Shown: piece by piece, positions 6,722 to 13,632 of the stretch
Position numbering within the stretch: the first letter of the stretch is position 1
Layout: every line of letters begins with the position of its first letter
Source: an uncultured Clostridia bacterium
Lineage (GTDB): Bacteria; Bacillota; Clostridia; Oscillospirales; CAG-272
DNA length: 21,346 nt
Assembly (NCBI GenBank): GCA_947306035.1
Contig: CAMZFG010000001.1
Location: 1 to 21,346, forward strand
Direction of reading: 5' to 3'
Made by a program: the position numbers and the translations under genes
The notes under the pieces: generated by a model
The model's database searches: none
What the model saw: the letters and a program-made list of their open reading frames with translations, nothing else
What the model was told of the DNA's origin: nothing

Positions 6722-7801
6722 TTATTTCAGCAGGGGTCTGATGACTTTTTCAAGCCCCATGGCCATGCGGTAAAAGCCGAGGTCGTTGGGGTGCGTGCCG
6801 TCTACGGTGCAGGCGTCCCAGCATTCCCCCGCGAACAGGTCGGCGCCCGGCACGAAGTAAAGGTTTTTGTCGCCGGCGGCTATGCCCTGTTCATACGTCT
6901 TTTTGACGATCTCGAAACGGTCGACCCACTCGTCGCACCACGGCCTGTCGTTGCCTTTGAGCAGAATATCCGTGGCGCTGACCAGCACGATGGGCAGATC
7001 GGGGTGCGCGGCCCGCACCGCCCGGTACAGCGGCGGCAGGGTGTCGGCCAGGTGCTGTGCGTTCGGGGCGTTGTGATCGTAGTCGCAGACGAAAACGCTC
7101 ATGTCGAGCGAGGCGAGATATGCGACCATGGCCTCTTCCCCTCTGGCACAGCCCGAAAACCCGAGGTTGATATGATCGACGTCAAGGCGGCGGGAGATGA
7201 TGGCCTGATAGGCGTTGCCGGGGCGCGAAGCGCAGCCGCCCTGGGTGATGGAAGAGCCGTAATAAACGACGGGCTTTTCGTGGGCGTAGGGCGCGGCGGC
7301 CTCCAGGTGCGCGCTTTTTTTGAACGCGACGTACAGGTGTTTGACGCGGTCGTAAAGCGGAAAGTTGATGGTGTAGTCGTACGCTTTTCCGTCCGTCCAC
7401 AGGCCGGAAGAATAGCCCTCTTTCATGCCCATCGGCGGCATGAAGGTGCGAAAGAAAACGTCGCCCTGCTCCGTTTTGCGGCAAAGATCAAAGCCGCTCT
7501 GCCCCGTCAGGGGCATGTGCGACATCAGGGCGCTGTTGTCCATATCCGCCTTGATGGCGATGTAGGGGGAGTCGGTGCGGAATTTGACGCGCCCGCCCGC
7601 CGTTTTGATGGCCAGCGACGCCACGCCCTCCGAAACGCTTGCGGCCACGTCCGCCGGCATGCGCACGAAGCGATCCTGCGCCTTATCGAAATACACGCCG
7701 TAAACGGCGAACGGCGGCTCCAACACGTCGAACCAGACCAGGTCCGGCTCGGTCACGGTGGTCTCCACTTTTAAGTTTTTGTCGATCTCCCAAATCTCCA
7801 T
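6722..7801 (-). CDS. SGNH/GDSL-type hydrolase with N-terminal beta domain (GxDLY type)
   Basis: A 359-residue soluble protein in two parts. The N-terminal ~165 residues form a beta-rich domain that includes SGFDLC, resembling the GxDLY motif of SGNH-associated N-terminal domains. The C-terminal part is an SGNH hydrolase: YYGSSITQGG with nucleophile S184, GFSGCARG (block II glycine region), DYDHNAP in the block III position, and DGTHPNDLG near the end with D334 and H337 completing the triad. This pairing occurs in bacterial esterases acting on acylated carbohydrates; the substrate here is not known. No signal peptide is present. The ATG at 7801 was chosen because an AAAGGA site lies eight bases upstream and the family begins near this point; an open frame continues about 20 codons further upstream. 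The preceding frame stops one base before this ATG, suggesting coupling. Confidence 0.87.
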   Translation of the reverse strand: MEIWEIDKNLKVETTVTEPDLVWFDVLEPPFAVYGVYFDKAQDRFVRMPADVAASVSEGVASLAIKTAGGRVKFRTDSPYIAIKADMDNSALMSHMPLTGQSGFDLCRKTEQGDVFFRTFMPPMGMKEGYSSGLWTDGKAYDYTINFPLYDRVKHLYVAFKKSAHLEAAAPYAHEKPVVYYGSSITQGGCASRPGNAYQAIISRRLDVDHINLGFSGCARGEEAMVAYLASLDMSVFVCDYDHNAPNAQHLADTLPPLYRAVRAAHPDLPIVLVSATDILLKGNDRPWCDEWVDRFEIVKKTYEQGIAAGDKNLYFVPGADLFAGECWDACTVDGTHPNDLGFYRMAMGLEKVIRPLLK

Positions 7802-7802
7802 A

Positions 7803-8498
7803 TCAAATATCCTTTCTGACCTTTCGGCCATTTTTGACTGTTGCACCGTCTGTTTTTGCAAAGGAACGGTACCCTGCTTCTTTTTTGGAGAGATTTTCCT
7901 CGGTGATTTCGGGCAAAGAACGGGAAAGTCTTAATGTTTCTTTTCCTTGAGACCCATCTGTTTCAGAAACTCCGCTTTGGTTATCTGTGGATTTTCCTTT
8001 ATCAGTTGATAACTCTTTTCCAGGTTGTCGTCCTCTATCGCGTCCCCGATCGTTAGAATATCTGTTTGCAACGATTTCAGATAGTTCATCACTAACATAC
8101 CTTTTTGATATTGCGTCATGGTTTACCTCTTCAATATATTTTGATCTCAAGGCGGCGTCTTGTATTGTGTGTTTTTCTCTTACTCCAAATCGAATATCGC
8201 CTTTTTCTTTTCCGCTGTCAACAATGTAAACGGTGTTATCTTTCTCAATCGCGATGCCGTCCGCAACAACATTGTCAAATCCTCGGTACATACTGCGCAA
8301 GGCACCGCGAATATGGTTGACGTTTTCTTCGCCGATGGTGGAGTAAGAAATATACCTTACAGTTCTATTATACCTCACCTCTCCCTCATTTTCAACGTCT
8401 TCCGGCTCTTTTTTCTCTTTTTTTACAATATGGCCGTCCACGTAAGCATAGCCATTTTCGGCAAGGGCTTTCAGCAGCAGCCGCTCGGTGTCAAGCAT
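7803..8498 (-). CDS. Hypothetical protein, possibly the C-terminal remnant of a mobile-element protein
   Basis: A 231-residue frame from an ATG at 8498 that I do not recognise with confidence. Residues 1-45 are helical and charged. About 50-140 look like a folded alpha/beta domain (NVNHIRGALRSMYRGFDNV, then VADGIAIEKDNTVYIVDSG). The tail is hydrophilic and rich in Arg, Gly, Asp and Ser, probably disordered, resembling the tails of large phage- or ICE-borne polyvalent proteins. The DNA is clearly AT-richer than its neighbours: 46% of third positions are G or C (hand count) before the nested frame, against very high values in flanking genes. Together these suggest horizontal origin and perhaps loss of the N-terminal part. 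The ribosome binding site is weak, so the true start is uncertain. The stop codon lies one base before the SGNH hydrolase ATG. It could also be a pseudogene. Confidence 0.45.
   Translation of the reverse strand: MLDTERLLLKALAENGYAYVDGHIVKKEKKEPEDVENEGEVRYNRTVRYISYSTIGEENVNHIRGALRSMYRGFDNVVADGIAIEKDNTVYIVDSGKEKGDIRFGVREKHTIQDAALRSKYIEEVNHDAISKRYVSDELSEIVANRYSNDRGRDRGRQPGKELSTDKGKSTDNQSGVSETDGSQGKETLRLSRSLPEITEENLSKKEAGYRSFAKTDGATVKNGRKVRKDI
7931..8119 (-). CDS. Small hypothetical protein nested in another frame
   Basis: A 62-residue frame starting MTQYQKGMLVMNYLKSLQ and ending KAEFLKQMGLKEKKH. It has an ATG with an AGAGG site six bases upstream and a TAA stop. The product looks like a compact, mostly helical soluble protein rich in Lys, Glu and Leu. 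It lies entirely inside the longer hypothetical frame, shifted by one base. By hand count, 32 of its 62 codons end in G or C, whereas only 12 of 63 codons of the longer frame do so over the same bases. In a GC-rich genome that favours this frame as the one under selection here, or real dual coding. I do not recognise the family. Lengths and helical character would fit a small accessory or antitoxin-like protein, but nothing shows that function. Confidence 0.45.
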   Translation of the reverse strand: MTQYQKGMLVMNYLKSLQTDILTIGDAIEDDNLEKSYQLIKENPQITKAEFLKQMGLKEKKH

Positions 8499-8538
8499 CT
8501 TTCGGTGCGCGGGTTTTATCCGCCATCCGCAAAAAATC

Positions 8539-8567
8539 TTGCGCGCCGTCGGTTTTTGTGCTATACT
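8539..8567 (+). promoter_or_regulatory. Promoter of the uracil-DNA glycosylase operon
   Basis: TATACT (8562-8567) lies 17 bases from TTGCGC (8539-8544), which keeps only the TTG of the -35 consensus. The predicted start is about 22 bases before the AAAGGAG ribosome binding site of the glycosylase gene. Confidence 0.6.
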
Positions 8568-8595
8568 GTTCGTATCACCGCAAAGGAGAACCGTT

Positions 8596-9153
8596 ATGGA
8601 CTGGGCCACGCTTGAAAACGAATGCAAAACCTGTCAAAAATGCGCCCTCGGCGCCACGCGCCAAAACTGCGTGTTCGGCACGGGCAACCAAAACGCCGAC
8701 CTCTTGTTTGTGGGCGAGGCGCCCGGCGAGCAGGAAGACCTTTCGGGCATTCCCTTTGTGGGGCGCGCCGGGCAATTGCTCGACCGCTTTCTCTACGCCG
8801 TGGATATCCCGCGCGAAAAGGTATATATCGCCAACATATTGAAGTGCCGCCCGCCGCACAACCGCGATCCCCTGCCCGAAGAGGAAGACGCCTGCATCGG
8901 GTTTCTGCGCGATCAGGTGCGCCTGATCCGCCCGAAAGTGATCGTGTGCCTCGGGCGCATTTCCGCCGCGCGCCTCATCAAGCCCGATTTCAAGATCACC
9001 AAAGAACACGGCGTGTGGTTCGAGAAAGGCGGCTTTGCCATGACCGCCGTCTATCACCCCGCGTTTCTCCTGCGCGATCCCCGCAAAAAAGAGGAGATGC
9101 TGACCGATATGCAGGGCGTGCGCGCCAAATTGCGTGAGATGGGGGCGCTTTGA
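8596..9153 (+). CDS. Uracil-DNA glycosylase, family 4 (iron-sulfur type)
   Basis: A 185-residue enzyme that removes uracil from DNA as the first step of base excision repair. Family 4 features are all visible: a cysteine cluster near the N-terminus (C13 and C16 within CKTCQKC) and two distant cysteines (C84 in ILKCRPP and C100 in DACIGF) that together hold the [4Fe-4S] cluster; the active-site loop GEAPGEQED (40-48); PFVGRAGQLLD (53-63); and the HPA loop (154-156) that enters the minor groove. The ATG has an AAAGGAG site seven bases away; longer open frame upstream has no such support. It heads a two-gene rightward unit: its TGA overlaps the ATG of the AEC permease by one base. No odd features. 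Confidence 0.95.
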   Translation: MDWATLENECKTCQKCALGATRQNCVFGTGNQNADLLFVGEAPGEQEDLSGIPFVGRAGQLLDRFLYAVDIPREKVYIANILKCRPPHNRDPLPEEEDACIGFLRDQVRLIRPKVIVCLGRISAARLIKPDFKITKEHGVWFEKGGFAMTAVYHPAFLLRDPRKKEEMLTDMQGVRAKLREMGAL

Positions 9154-10124
9154 TGGACGGCGCCACGTTTTTCGGCCTGTTAGAGGTCATCGGCATTCTG
9201 TTTCTCATCCTCTTTTGCGGCGTGCTGTGCCGCCGGGTCGGCGTGATCGACGACGCGGCCTCGCACCGCCTTTCCAAACTCATCATCTGGCTGTGCCAGC
9301 CCATGATGATCGTGGGCGCGCTGATAAGCAAGCCCTTTACCCCCGAACTGTTCCGCGAGGGCGCGATGTACGCGCTGATCGGTTTTTTGATCTTTCCCCT
9401 GTCGGCGCTGTTCGCCTTTCCGCTGACGCACTTTTTTGCCGACGCGGACGAGCAAAAACTCTCCCGCTTCGCCCTGATCTTTACCAACTGCGGCTTTCTC
9501 GGCTTTCCCGTGCTGGAAGCCATTTTTCCCGGCAAGGGCGCGTTTTACGGCGCGTTCTTCGTCATCGGCTTTCACGTCTACATCTGGACGCTCGGCATCT
9601 GGATCCTGTCAAAAGGCCGCCCCGACATTCGCCTGACGTGGAAAAAGGCCTTGATCAATTTCGGCACCGTGCCGTGCCTGATCGGTCTTTTGCTCTACCT
9701 CTCGCAGGCCGTCCTGCCGTTTGCCATGCCCGCTTTGCTCGTTTCGTTCTGCACCAAACTCGGCGACCTGTGCATGCCCGTTTCGGTGCTGGTCACGGGG
9801 GCGCTTTTGGCCACGCAGAGCCCGCGCGCCATGGTCAAAAACGGCCGGCTTTGGCTGTTCAACGTCTATAAACTGCTGGTGATACCGCTTTTGGTGGCGT
9901 TGGTCGCCAAACTGGCCACGCTGTGGATGCCAGACCCCTACCGCATCATTCTGTTTGCCACCACCGTCGCGGCTCTGCCGAGCGCCTCGACCGTGACCAT
10001 GCTCGGCGAACTCTACGACGTCGATCCGGGCTACGCCGCCGAAACGGTGGGCACCTCTTCTCTGCTGACGGTCGCCACCCTGCCCCTGATGTATTTCGTC
10101 GGCGACCTGATCGCAAGACTGTAA
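9153..10124 (+). CDS. AEC-family (auxin efflux carrier type) transporter
   Basis: A 323-residue integral membrane protein of the Mem_trans/AEC family, with about ten hydrophobic segments arranged as two five-helix halves. Family landmarks are the N-terminal FCGVLCRRVGVIDDAASHRLSKLIIWLCQPMM stretch, IFTNCGFLGFPVL in the fourth to fifth helix region, and the C-terminal TTVAALPSASTVTMLGELYDVDPGYAAETVGTSSLL block. Bacterial members move small organic acids such as malate or related compounds, usually by secondary transport; the substrate here cannot be named. The ATG at 9153 overlaps the glycosylase stop (TGATG), with a GGGGG site upstream; an alternative TTG one codon earlier is less likely. The glycosylase link is probably only transcriptional. 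A strong terminator follows the stop codon directly. Confidence 0.9.
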   Translation: MDGATFFGLLEVIGILFLILFCGVLCRRVGVIDDAASHRLSKLIIWLCQPMMIVGALISKPFTPELFREGAMYALIGFLIFPLSALFAFPLTHFFADADEQKLSRFALIFTNCGFLGFPVLEAIFPGKGAFYGAFFVIGFHVYIWTLGIWILSKGRPDIRLTWKKALINFGTVPCLIGLLLYLSQAVLPFAMPALLVSFCTKLGDLCMPVSVLVTGALLATQSPRAMVKNGRLWLFNVYKLLVIPLLVALVAKLATLWMPDPYRIILFATTVAALPSASTVTMLGELYDVDPGYAAETVGTSSLLTVATLPLMYFVGDLIARL

Positions 10125-10151
10125 AAAAAGACCCCGACGGGGTCTTTTTTT
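10123..10151. terminator. Bidirectional terminator between the AEC transporter and the germination gene
   Basis: A perfect inverted repeat (AAAAAAAGACCCC, 10123-10135, with GGGGTCTTTTTTT, 10139-10151) and three-base loop. Seven T follow in both directions, so it can end both convergent genes. Confidence 0.92.
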
Positions 10152-10153
10152 GT

Positions 10154-11554
10154 TCAAAATCTTTTTTTGCGGCGGGTGTAGAGCGCCAGCAGCGCGCGGC
10201 CGGAAAACGGAAAGAGCGGATAGAGATAACTGCGGCCGCCGTTGACCGTTTTGTTGGTGACGATCAGGATCAGCGTCAGGCAAAGGCCCGCGAGGAACCC
10301 CCACACGTTGAAGAGTTGCGTCAGGATCAGCAAGAGGATGCGCATGAATTTCAGGGCGTAACCGAGTTCAAAACTGCTCTGCGTGGCGTTGGCGATGGCC
10401 ACGAACGCCATATAGAGCACCACCTCGGGGATGAGCCACCCCACGTTGATGGCAAAATCGCCGAGCAAGAGACCCCCGACGGCCGACAGCGAGTTGGTCA
10501 GCATATCGGGCGTGTTCATAGAGGCCATGCGCAGGCCGTCGATGATGAATTCCGCCAGCAGCAGTTGCCAGAACAGCGGCAGTTTGCCGCTTTCGTTCGG
10601 TATGGTGAAGGCGAGAAAATCCGGCACGACGGCGGGATTTTTCGTTTCAAGGAACCAAAGCGGGGTCAAAAACAGCGTCAGCCAGAACACGATATGCCGC
10701 ACGATGCGCAGATACGTGCCCGTCAGCGGCGGCAGATAGTAATCGTTGCTCTCCTGCAGAAAGTCGAATATGCCCGTCGGCAATATCATGGCGGCGGGGC
10801 TGTTGTCGATCAGCACGACGACGTTGCCCTCCAACAGCTGCGCGGCGGCGGCGTCGGGACGCTCGGTATAGCGTATCTTCGGGAACGGGTTGTACCAATG
10901 CGTGCGGATCAGCGTTTCCGCCAGCGATTGATGGCCGAGCGTCAGCGCGTCGGTATCGAGCCCGTGCACGCGCGCTTTGACGTAGCGCACCAGGCGGGGG
11001 TCGGCTCTGCCCTTCATATAGCAAACGACGATATCCGTGCCCGAGGCGCGCCCCACGCGGGCGCAGTGCATGGTCAGCGCGGGGTCGCGGATGCGGCGGC
11101 GGATGAGCGCCGTGTTGAAAACGATCGTTTCGACGAACCCGTCGCGCGCGCCGCGCATGACCCGGTCGTTCTCCGGCTCGGCGGTACTGCGGGCGGGCGA
11201 GGTGCGCACGTCCAGGCAAAGCGCCGCCCCGCCGAACGTGGAGCCGAGCAGGATCGCCATGCCGGCCAGCGCCGAGGTCAGCAGCGCCTCGCCGTCGTAC
11301 ATCACGTCGCCCTCCACGTAGGGCAGATGACGGCGCAAAAACGTTTTTGCGTCTTGCGGCATGGTTTCGACCGATAAAAAGTAGGTCAGCAGTTTTTGCA
11401 TGGAACCGTCTTTGAACAGCCCGTCGATATAGTACAGCGTGATCTCGCCCTGCCCCACGGCCAGCACTTTTTTGACCACGTCGTAATTCTCCCCCACCTG
11501 CAGGTGACGGTCGAAAAAGGCCACGTTCCCACCGTAATCCTCACGCAAAGGCAA
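10154..11554 (-). CDS. spoVAF: GerA-family spore germination protein, SpoVAF-like
   Basis: About 466 residues with GerA A-subunit architecture. The N-terminal soluble domain contains YYIDGLFKDGSM and the hallmark SPARSTAEPENDRVMRGARDGFVETIVFNTALIRRRI (about 119-155). YTERPDAAAAQLLEGNVVVLIDNSPAAMILPT follows (about 229-260). The C-terminal part, from about residue 284, carries several membrane helices (for example HIVFWLTLFLTPLWFL). The ERPD and LIDNSPAAMILPT wording resembles SpoVAF more than nutrient receptor A subunits. In Bacillus, SpoVAF sits in the spore inner membrane and helps germination ion release. No gerB/gerC partners or spoVA genes are nearby. The start is uncertain: the open frame begins inside the upstream terminator. 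I chose TTG 11554, eight bases after a GGGGTGG; TTG 11557 and TTG 11548 are alternatives. Expression may come by read-through or from a promoter inside pfp. Confidence 0.85.
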   Translation of the reverse strand: MPLREDYGGNVAFFDRHLQVGENYDVVKKVLAVGQGEITLYYIDGLFKDGSMQKLLTYFLSVETMPQDAKTFLRRHLPYVEGDVMYDGEALLTSALAGMAILLGSTFGGAALCLDVRTSPARSTAEPENDRVMRGARDGFVETIVFNTALIRRRIRDPALTMHCARVGRASGTDIVVCYMKGRADPRLVRYVKARVHGLDTDALTLGHQSLAETLIRTHWYNPFPKIRYTERPDAAAAQLLEGNVVVLIDNSPAAMILPTGIFDFLQESNDYYLPPLTGTYLRIVRHIVFWLTLFLTPLWFLETKNPAVVPDFLAFTIPNESGKLPLFWQLLLAEFIIDGLRMASMNTPDMLTNSLSAVGGLLLGDFAINVGWLIPEVVLYMAFVAIANATQSSFELGYALKFMRILLLILTQLFNVWGFLAGLCLTLILIVTNKTVNGGRSYLYPLFPFSGRALLALYTRRKKRF

Positions 11555-11555
11555 C

Positions 11556-11604
11556 AAAAAAACCACCCCTTTTTGCAAGAGTTTTCCCGCGGGGTGGTTT
11601 TTTT
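11556..11604 (-). terminator. Intrinsic terminator of pfp, abutting the germination gene start
   Basis: A 14-bp perfect inverted repeat (7 A plus CCACCCC at 11556-11569; GGGGTGG plus 7 T at 11591-11604) encloses a 21-base loop. Read leftward it follows the pfp stop by 14 bases and ends in seven T. Its second arm also supplies the only Shine-Dalgarno-like bases in front of the germination gene. Confidence 0.85.
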
Positions 11605-11618
11605 ATGTAAAAAGCGCG

Positions 11619-12851
11619 TCAGAGAATGACGAACGAGGGCAGGCCGTTTTGGTAGGCGGGATAGGCCTCGCCCGCGATCAGCGGCAGCAGATACGCCGCG
11701 CAGGCCGCGGTGATATGGTCGCCCGTCTCGTTGATGAAGGCGTCCGGCACGACCTTTTCTTTGTTGGCGATGTCGGAAATGCCGTGATGCTCCACGTGGA
11801 AGAGGTAAGGCGAGGTGCTGTCGCGCACGAGGATCATCATTTCTCTGCTGACGCCTTCGGCGGCGGCCTTGACGGCGGCGCGCCCCACGGCAACGGACTC
11901 GGCAAGATCGGTCGCCGAGGCGATATGCGCGCCGCAGCGCTGGCTGATGTTGAGTTCCACCGAGCGCACCTTGCACCCGATCTCGCGTTTGACGGCGTAT
12001 TCCAGCGCCTTGCCGGCGCCCGACAACTGCTTGTGCCCGAACACGTCGGCCGACGCCACGCCGAACCCGTCGCACACGTAAGTGCCGTCGGCAAAGCGAA
12101 TGCCCTCGGAGATGGCGATGACGACGTTGGGGTGCTTTTGCAGGGCGGCGCGCACGGCGGCAAAGAACGCGTCTTTGTCAAACGCGCGTTCCGGCAGATA
12201 AATCAGATCCGGCACGGGCAGACCCACGGCCATGCCGAGGCCGGCGGCGGCGGTCAGCCAACCCGCGTTGCGCCCCATGATCTCGACGATGGTGACGGCC
12301 GGCACGGTATAGACGGCGCAGTCGCGCAGGATCTCCTGCATGGTGACGGCAATGTACTTGGCCGCCGAGCCGTAGCCCGGCGTGTGGTCGGTCACGACCA
12401 GATCGTTGTCGATGGTCTTTGGCACGCCGAGAATGCACATGTCGTAGGCGTGCGCTTTGGTATAGGCGGAGAGTTTATCCACCGTGTCCATCGAGTCGTT
12501 GCCGCCGATATAGAAGAAATAGCGGATATTATACTTTTTGAAAACGGCCAGCAGTTTTTCGTAAACGGCGTCGTTCTCCCCCGGCTTCGGCAGTTTTTTG
12601 CGGCAGGAGCCGAGCGCGGCCGCCGGCGTGTGTTCGAGTTTTTCGATCTCGGCGGGGTCCGCAAAACGGGCGGTCAGGTCGACGAGGCGCTCTTCGAGAA
12701 GACCCTCTACGCCGTTTTTCATGCCGTACAGCATGGCGATGGGGCTATCTTTTTCAAGCGCGCCGCGAATGACGCCCGCCAGCGTGGCGTTGATGACGGC
12801 AGTGGGGCCGCCGGACTGACCGACGACGGCGTTTGCCTTTACCATGTTCAT
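11619..12851 (-). CDS. pfp: Diphosphate-dependent 6-phosphofructokinase
   Basis: A 410-residue phosphofructokinase that converts fructose 6-phosphate and a phosphoryl donor to fructose 1,6-bisphosphate in glycolysis. N-terminal GQSGGPTAVINATL (11-24) is the phosphate-donor loop. GGNDS (116-120) and PKTIDNDL (144-151) are diagnostic: ATP-dependent enzymes usually show GGDGS and PGTIDND, whereas the lysine in PKTIDND marks pyrophosphate-dependent enzymes. IMGRNAGWL and the ISEGI segment complete the active site. Such enzymes can run reversibly and save ATP. The ATG at 12851 has an AAAGGAG site about eight bases upstream; a second ATG two codons later is possible. It is divergent from sigK and is followed by its own terminator, then the SpoVAF-like gene. 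I see no clear sigma-A promoter in the short gap upstream. Confidence 0.93.
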   Translation of the reverse strand: MNMVKANAVVGQSGGPTAVINATLAGVIRGALEKDSPIAMLYGMKNGVEGLLEERLVDLTARFADPAEIEKLEHTPAAALGSCRKKLPKPGENDAVYEKLLAVFKKYNIRYFFYIGGNDSMDTVDKLSAYTKAHAYDMCILGVPKTIDNDLVVTDHTPGYGSAAKYIAVTMQEILRDCAVYTVPAVTIVEIMGRNAGWLTAAAGLGMAVGLPVPDLIYLPERAFDKDAFFAAVRAALQKHPNVVIAISEGIRFADGTYVCDGFGVASADVFGHKQLSGAGKALEYAVKREIGCKVRSVELNISQRCGAHIASATDLAESVAVGRAAVKAAAEGVSREMMILVRDSTSPYLFHVEHHGISDIANKEKVVPDAFINETGDHITAACAAYLLPLIAGEAYPAYQNGLPSFVIL

Positions 12852-12883
12852 GTTCTCTCTCCTTTTCTCTTTCTCCTTTTCCC

Positions 12884-12914
12884 GTCATTTCGGACAGGCG
12901 ACGCTTCATAGAAT
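12884..12914 (+). promoter_or_regulatory. Possible sigma-E-like promoter of sigK
   Basis: CATAGAAT (12907-12914) closely resembles the sigma-E -10 element CATACAAT, and GTCATTT (12884-12890) is a weak match to its -35 element, with 16 bases between. Against it, transcription would start near 12921, at the edge of the ribosome binding site, leaving almost no leader. Low confidence. Confidence 0.25.
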
Positions 12915-12919
12915 GCCGG

Positions 12920-12926
12920 GGAGGTG
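12920..12926 (+). promoter_or_regulatory. Ribosome binding site that fixes the sigK start at TTG 12933
   Basis: GGAGGTG ends about seven to eight bases before TTG 12933. The longer in-frame candidate, GTG 12924, overlaps this site and so cannot use it. Confidence 0.7.
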
Positions 12927-12932
12927 AGTTTT

Positions 12933-13610
12933 TTGTTTTCGTTATTGATCTCTTTACTGCTCGGCGCGGCGCACTTGCTGCTCGGCATCGGCACGCCGCA
13001 GAATTTCCCTTCTCCGCTTTCCGAAAGCGAGGAAAGCGCCTGTTTCGCCGCCAAAAAGCAGGGCGACGCCGCGGCGCGTGAAAAACTGATCGTGCACAAT
13101 CTGCGCCTCGTTTCGCACGTGGTGCGCAAATATTACGGCACGGCGCAGGATCAGGAAGATCTCGTCTCGATCGGCACGATCGGCCTGATCAAAGCCGTGG
13201 ACACCTTCAAAGAGGAGAACGGCGCCCGCTTTGCCACCTACGCGGCCCGGTGCATTCAAAACGAGATACTGATGTATTTCCGCTCGCAGAAAAAGCACGC
13301 GACGGAAGTCTCGATCAACGAGACCATCGACGTGGACCGCGACGGCAATCCCCTGACCTATATGGACGTGATGGCCACCGAGGACAACGTGACCGAGGAG
13401 TTGGACGTTCGCGTCAGGTCACAGCGGGTGCGCCGACTGGTCGACACGGTGCTCGACGCGCGGGAGCGGCAGATCGTCACGCTGCGCTACGGTCTGTCGG
13501 GCGAGCCGCCGCGCACGCAGCGGCAGGTGGCCGAACTGCTCGGCATTTCGCGTTCCTACGTCAGCCGCATCGAGAAAAGCGCGCTCGATACCCTGCGGGC
13601 CCATTGCTGA
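12933..13610 (+). CDS. sigK: RNA polymerase sporulation sigma factor, pro-sigma-K
   Basis: A 225-residue sigma-70 family protein that closely follows Bacillus pro-sigma-K, the late mother-cell sigma factor for coat and spore maturation genes. The N-terminus is a hydrophobic pro-sequence (FSLLISLLLGAAHLLLGIG), which tethers the inactive precursor to the membrane until SpoIVFB-type cleavage. Then come FPSPLSESEE, region 2 (HNLRLVSHVVRKYY, EDLVSIGTIGLIKAVDTF, ATYAARCIQNEILMYFR) and region 4 with the helix-turn-helix TQRQVAELLGISRSYVSRIEKSAL. The gene is contiguous, with no skin-type element interrupting it. The start is TTG 12933, set by GGAGGTG upstream. It is divergent from pfp and convergent with the GH20 gene, from which only 22 bases and no obvious terminator separate it. 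Regulation by sigma-E is expected from the family; only a weak promoter match is visible. Confidence 0.93.
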   Translation: MFSLLISLLLGAAHLLLGIGTPQNFPSPLSESEESACFAAKKQGDAAAREKLIVHNLRLVSHVVRKYYGTAQDQEDLVSIGTIGLIKAVDTFKEENGARFATYAARCIQNEILMYFRSQKKHATEVSINETIDVDRDGNPLTYMDVMATEDNVTEELDVRVRSQRVRRLVDTVLDARERQIVTLRYGLSGEPPRTQRQVAELLGISRSYVSRIEKSALDTLRAHC

Positions 13611-13632
13611 CCCGCCGCCGCAGAAAAACCGA

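Noticed and set aside
10154..11578. Extending the germination protein to TTG 11578.
   Set aside because: That start lies in the loop of the pfp terminator and lacks a ribosome binding site; the extra residues are encoded by the hairpin itself.
12924..12932. GTG 12924 as the sigK start.
   Set aside because: It overlaps the GGAGG ribosome binding site, leaving no spacing; TTG 12933 has the proper distance.
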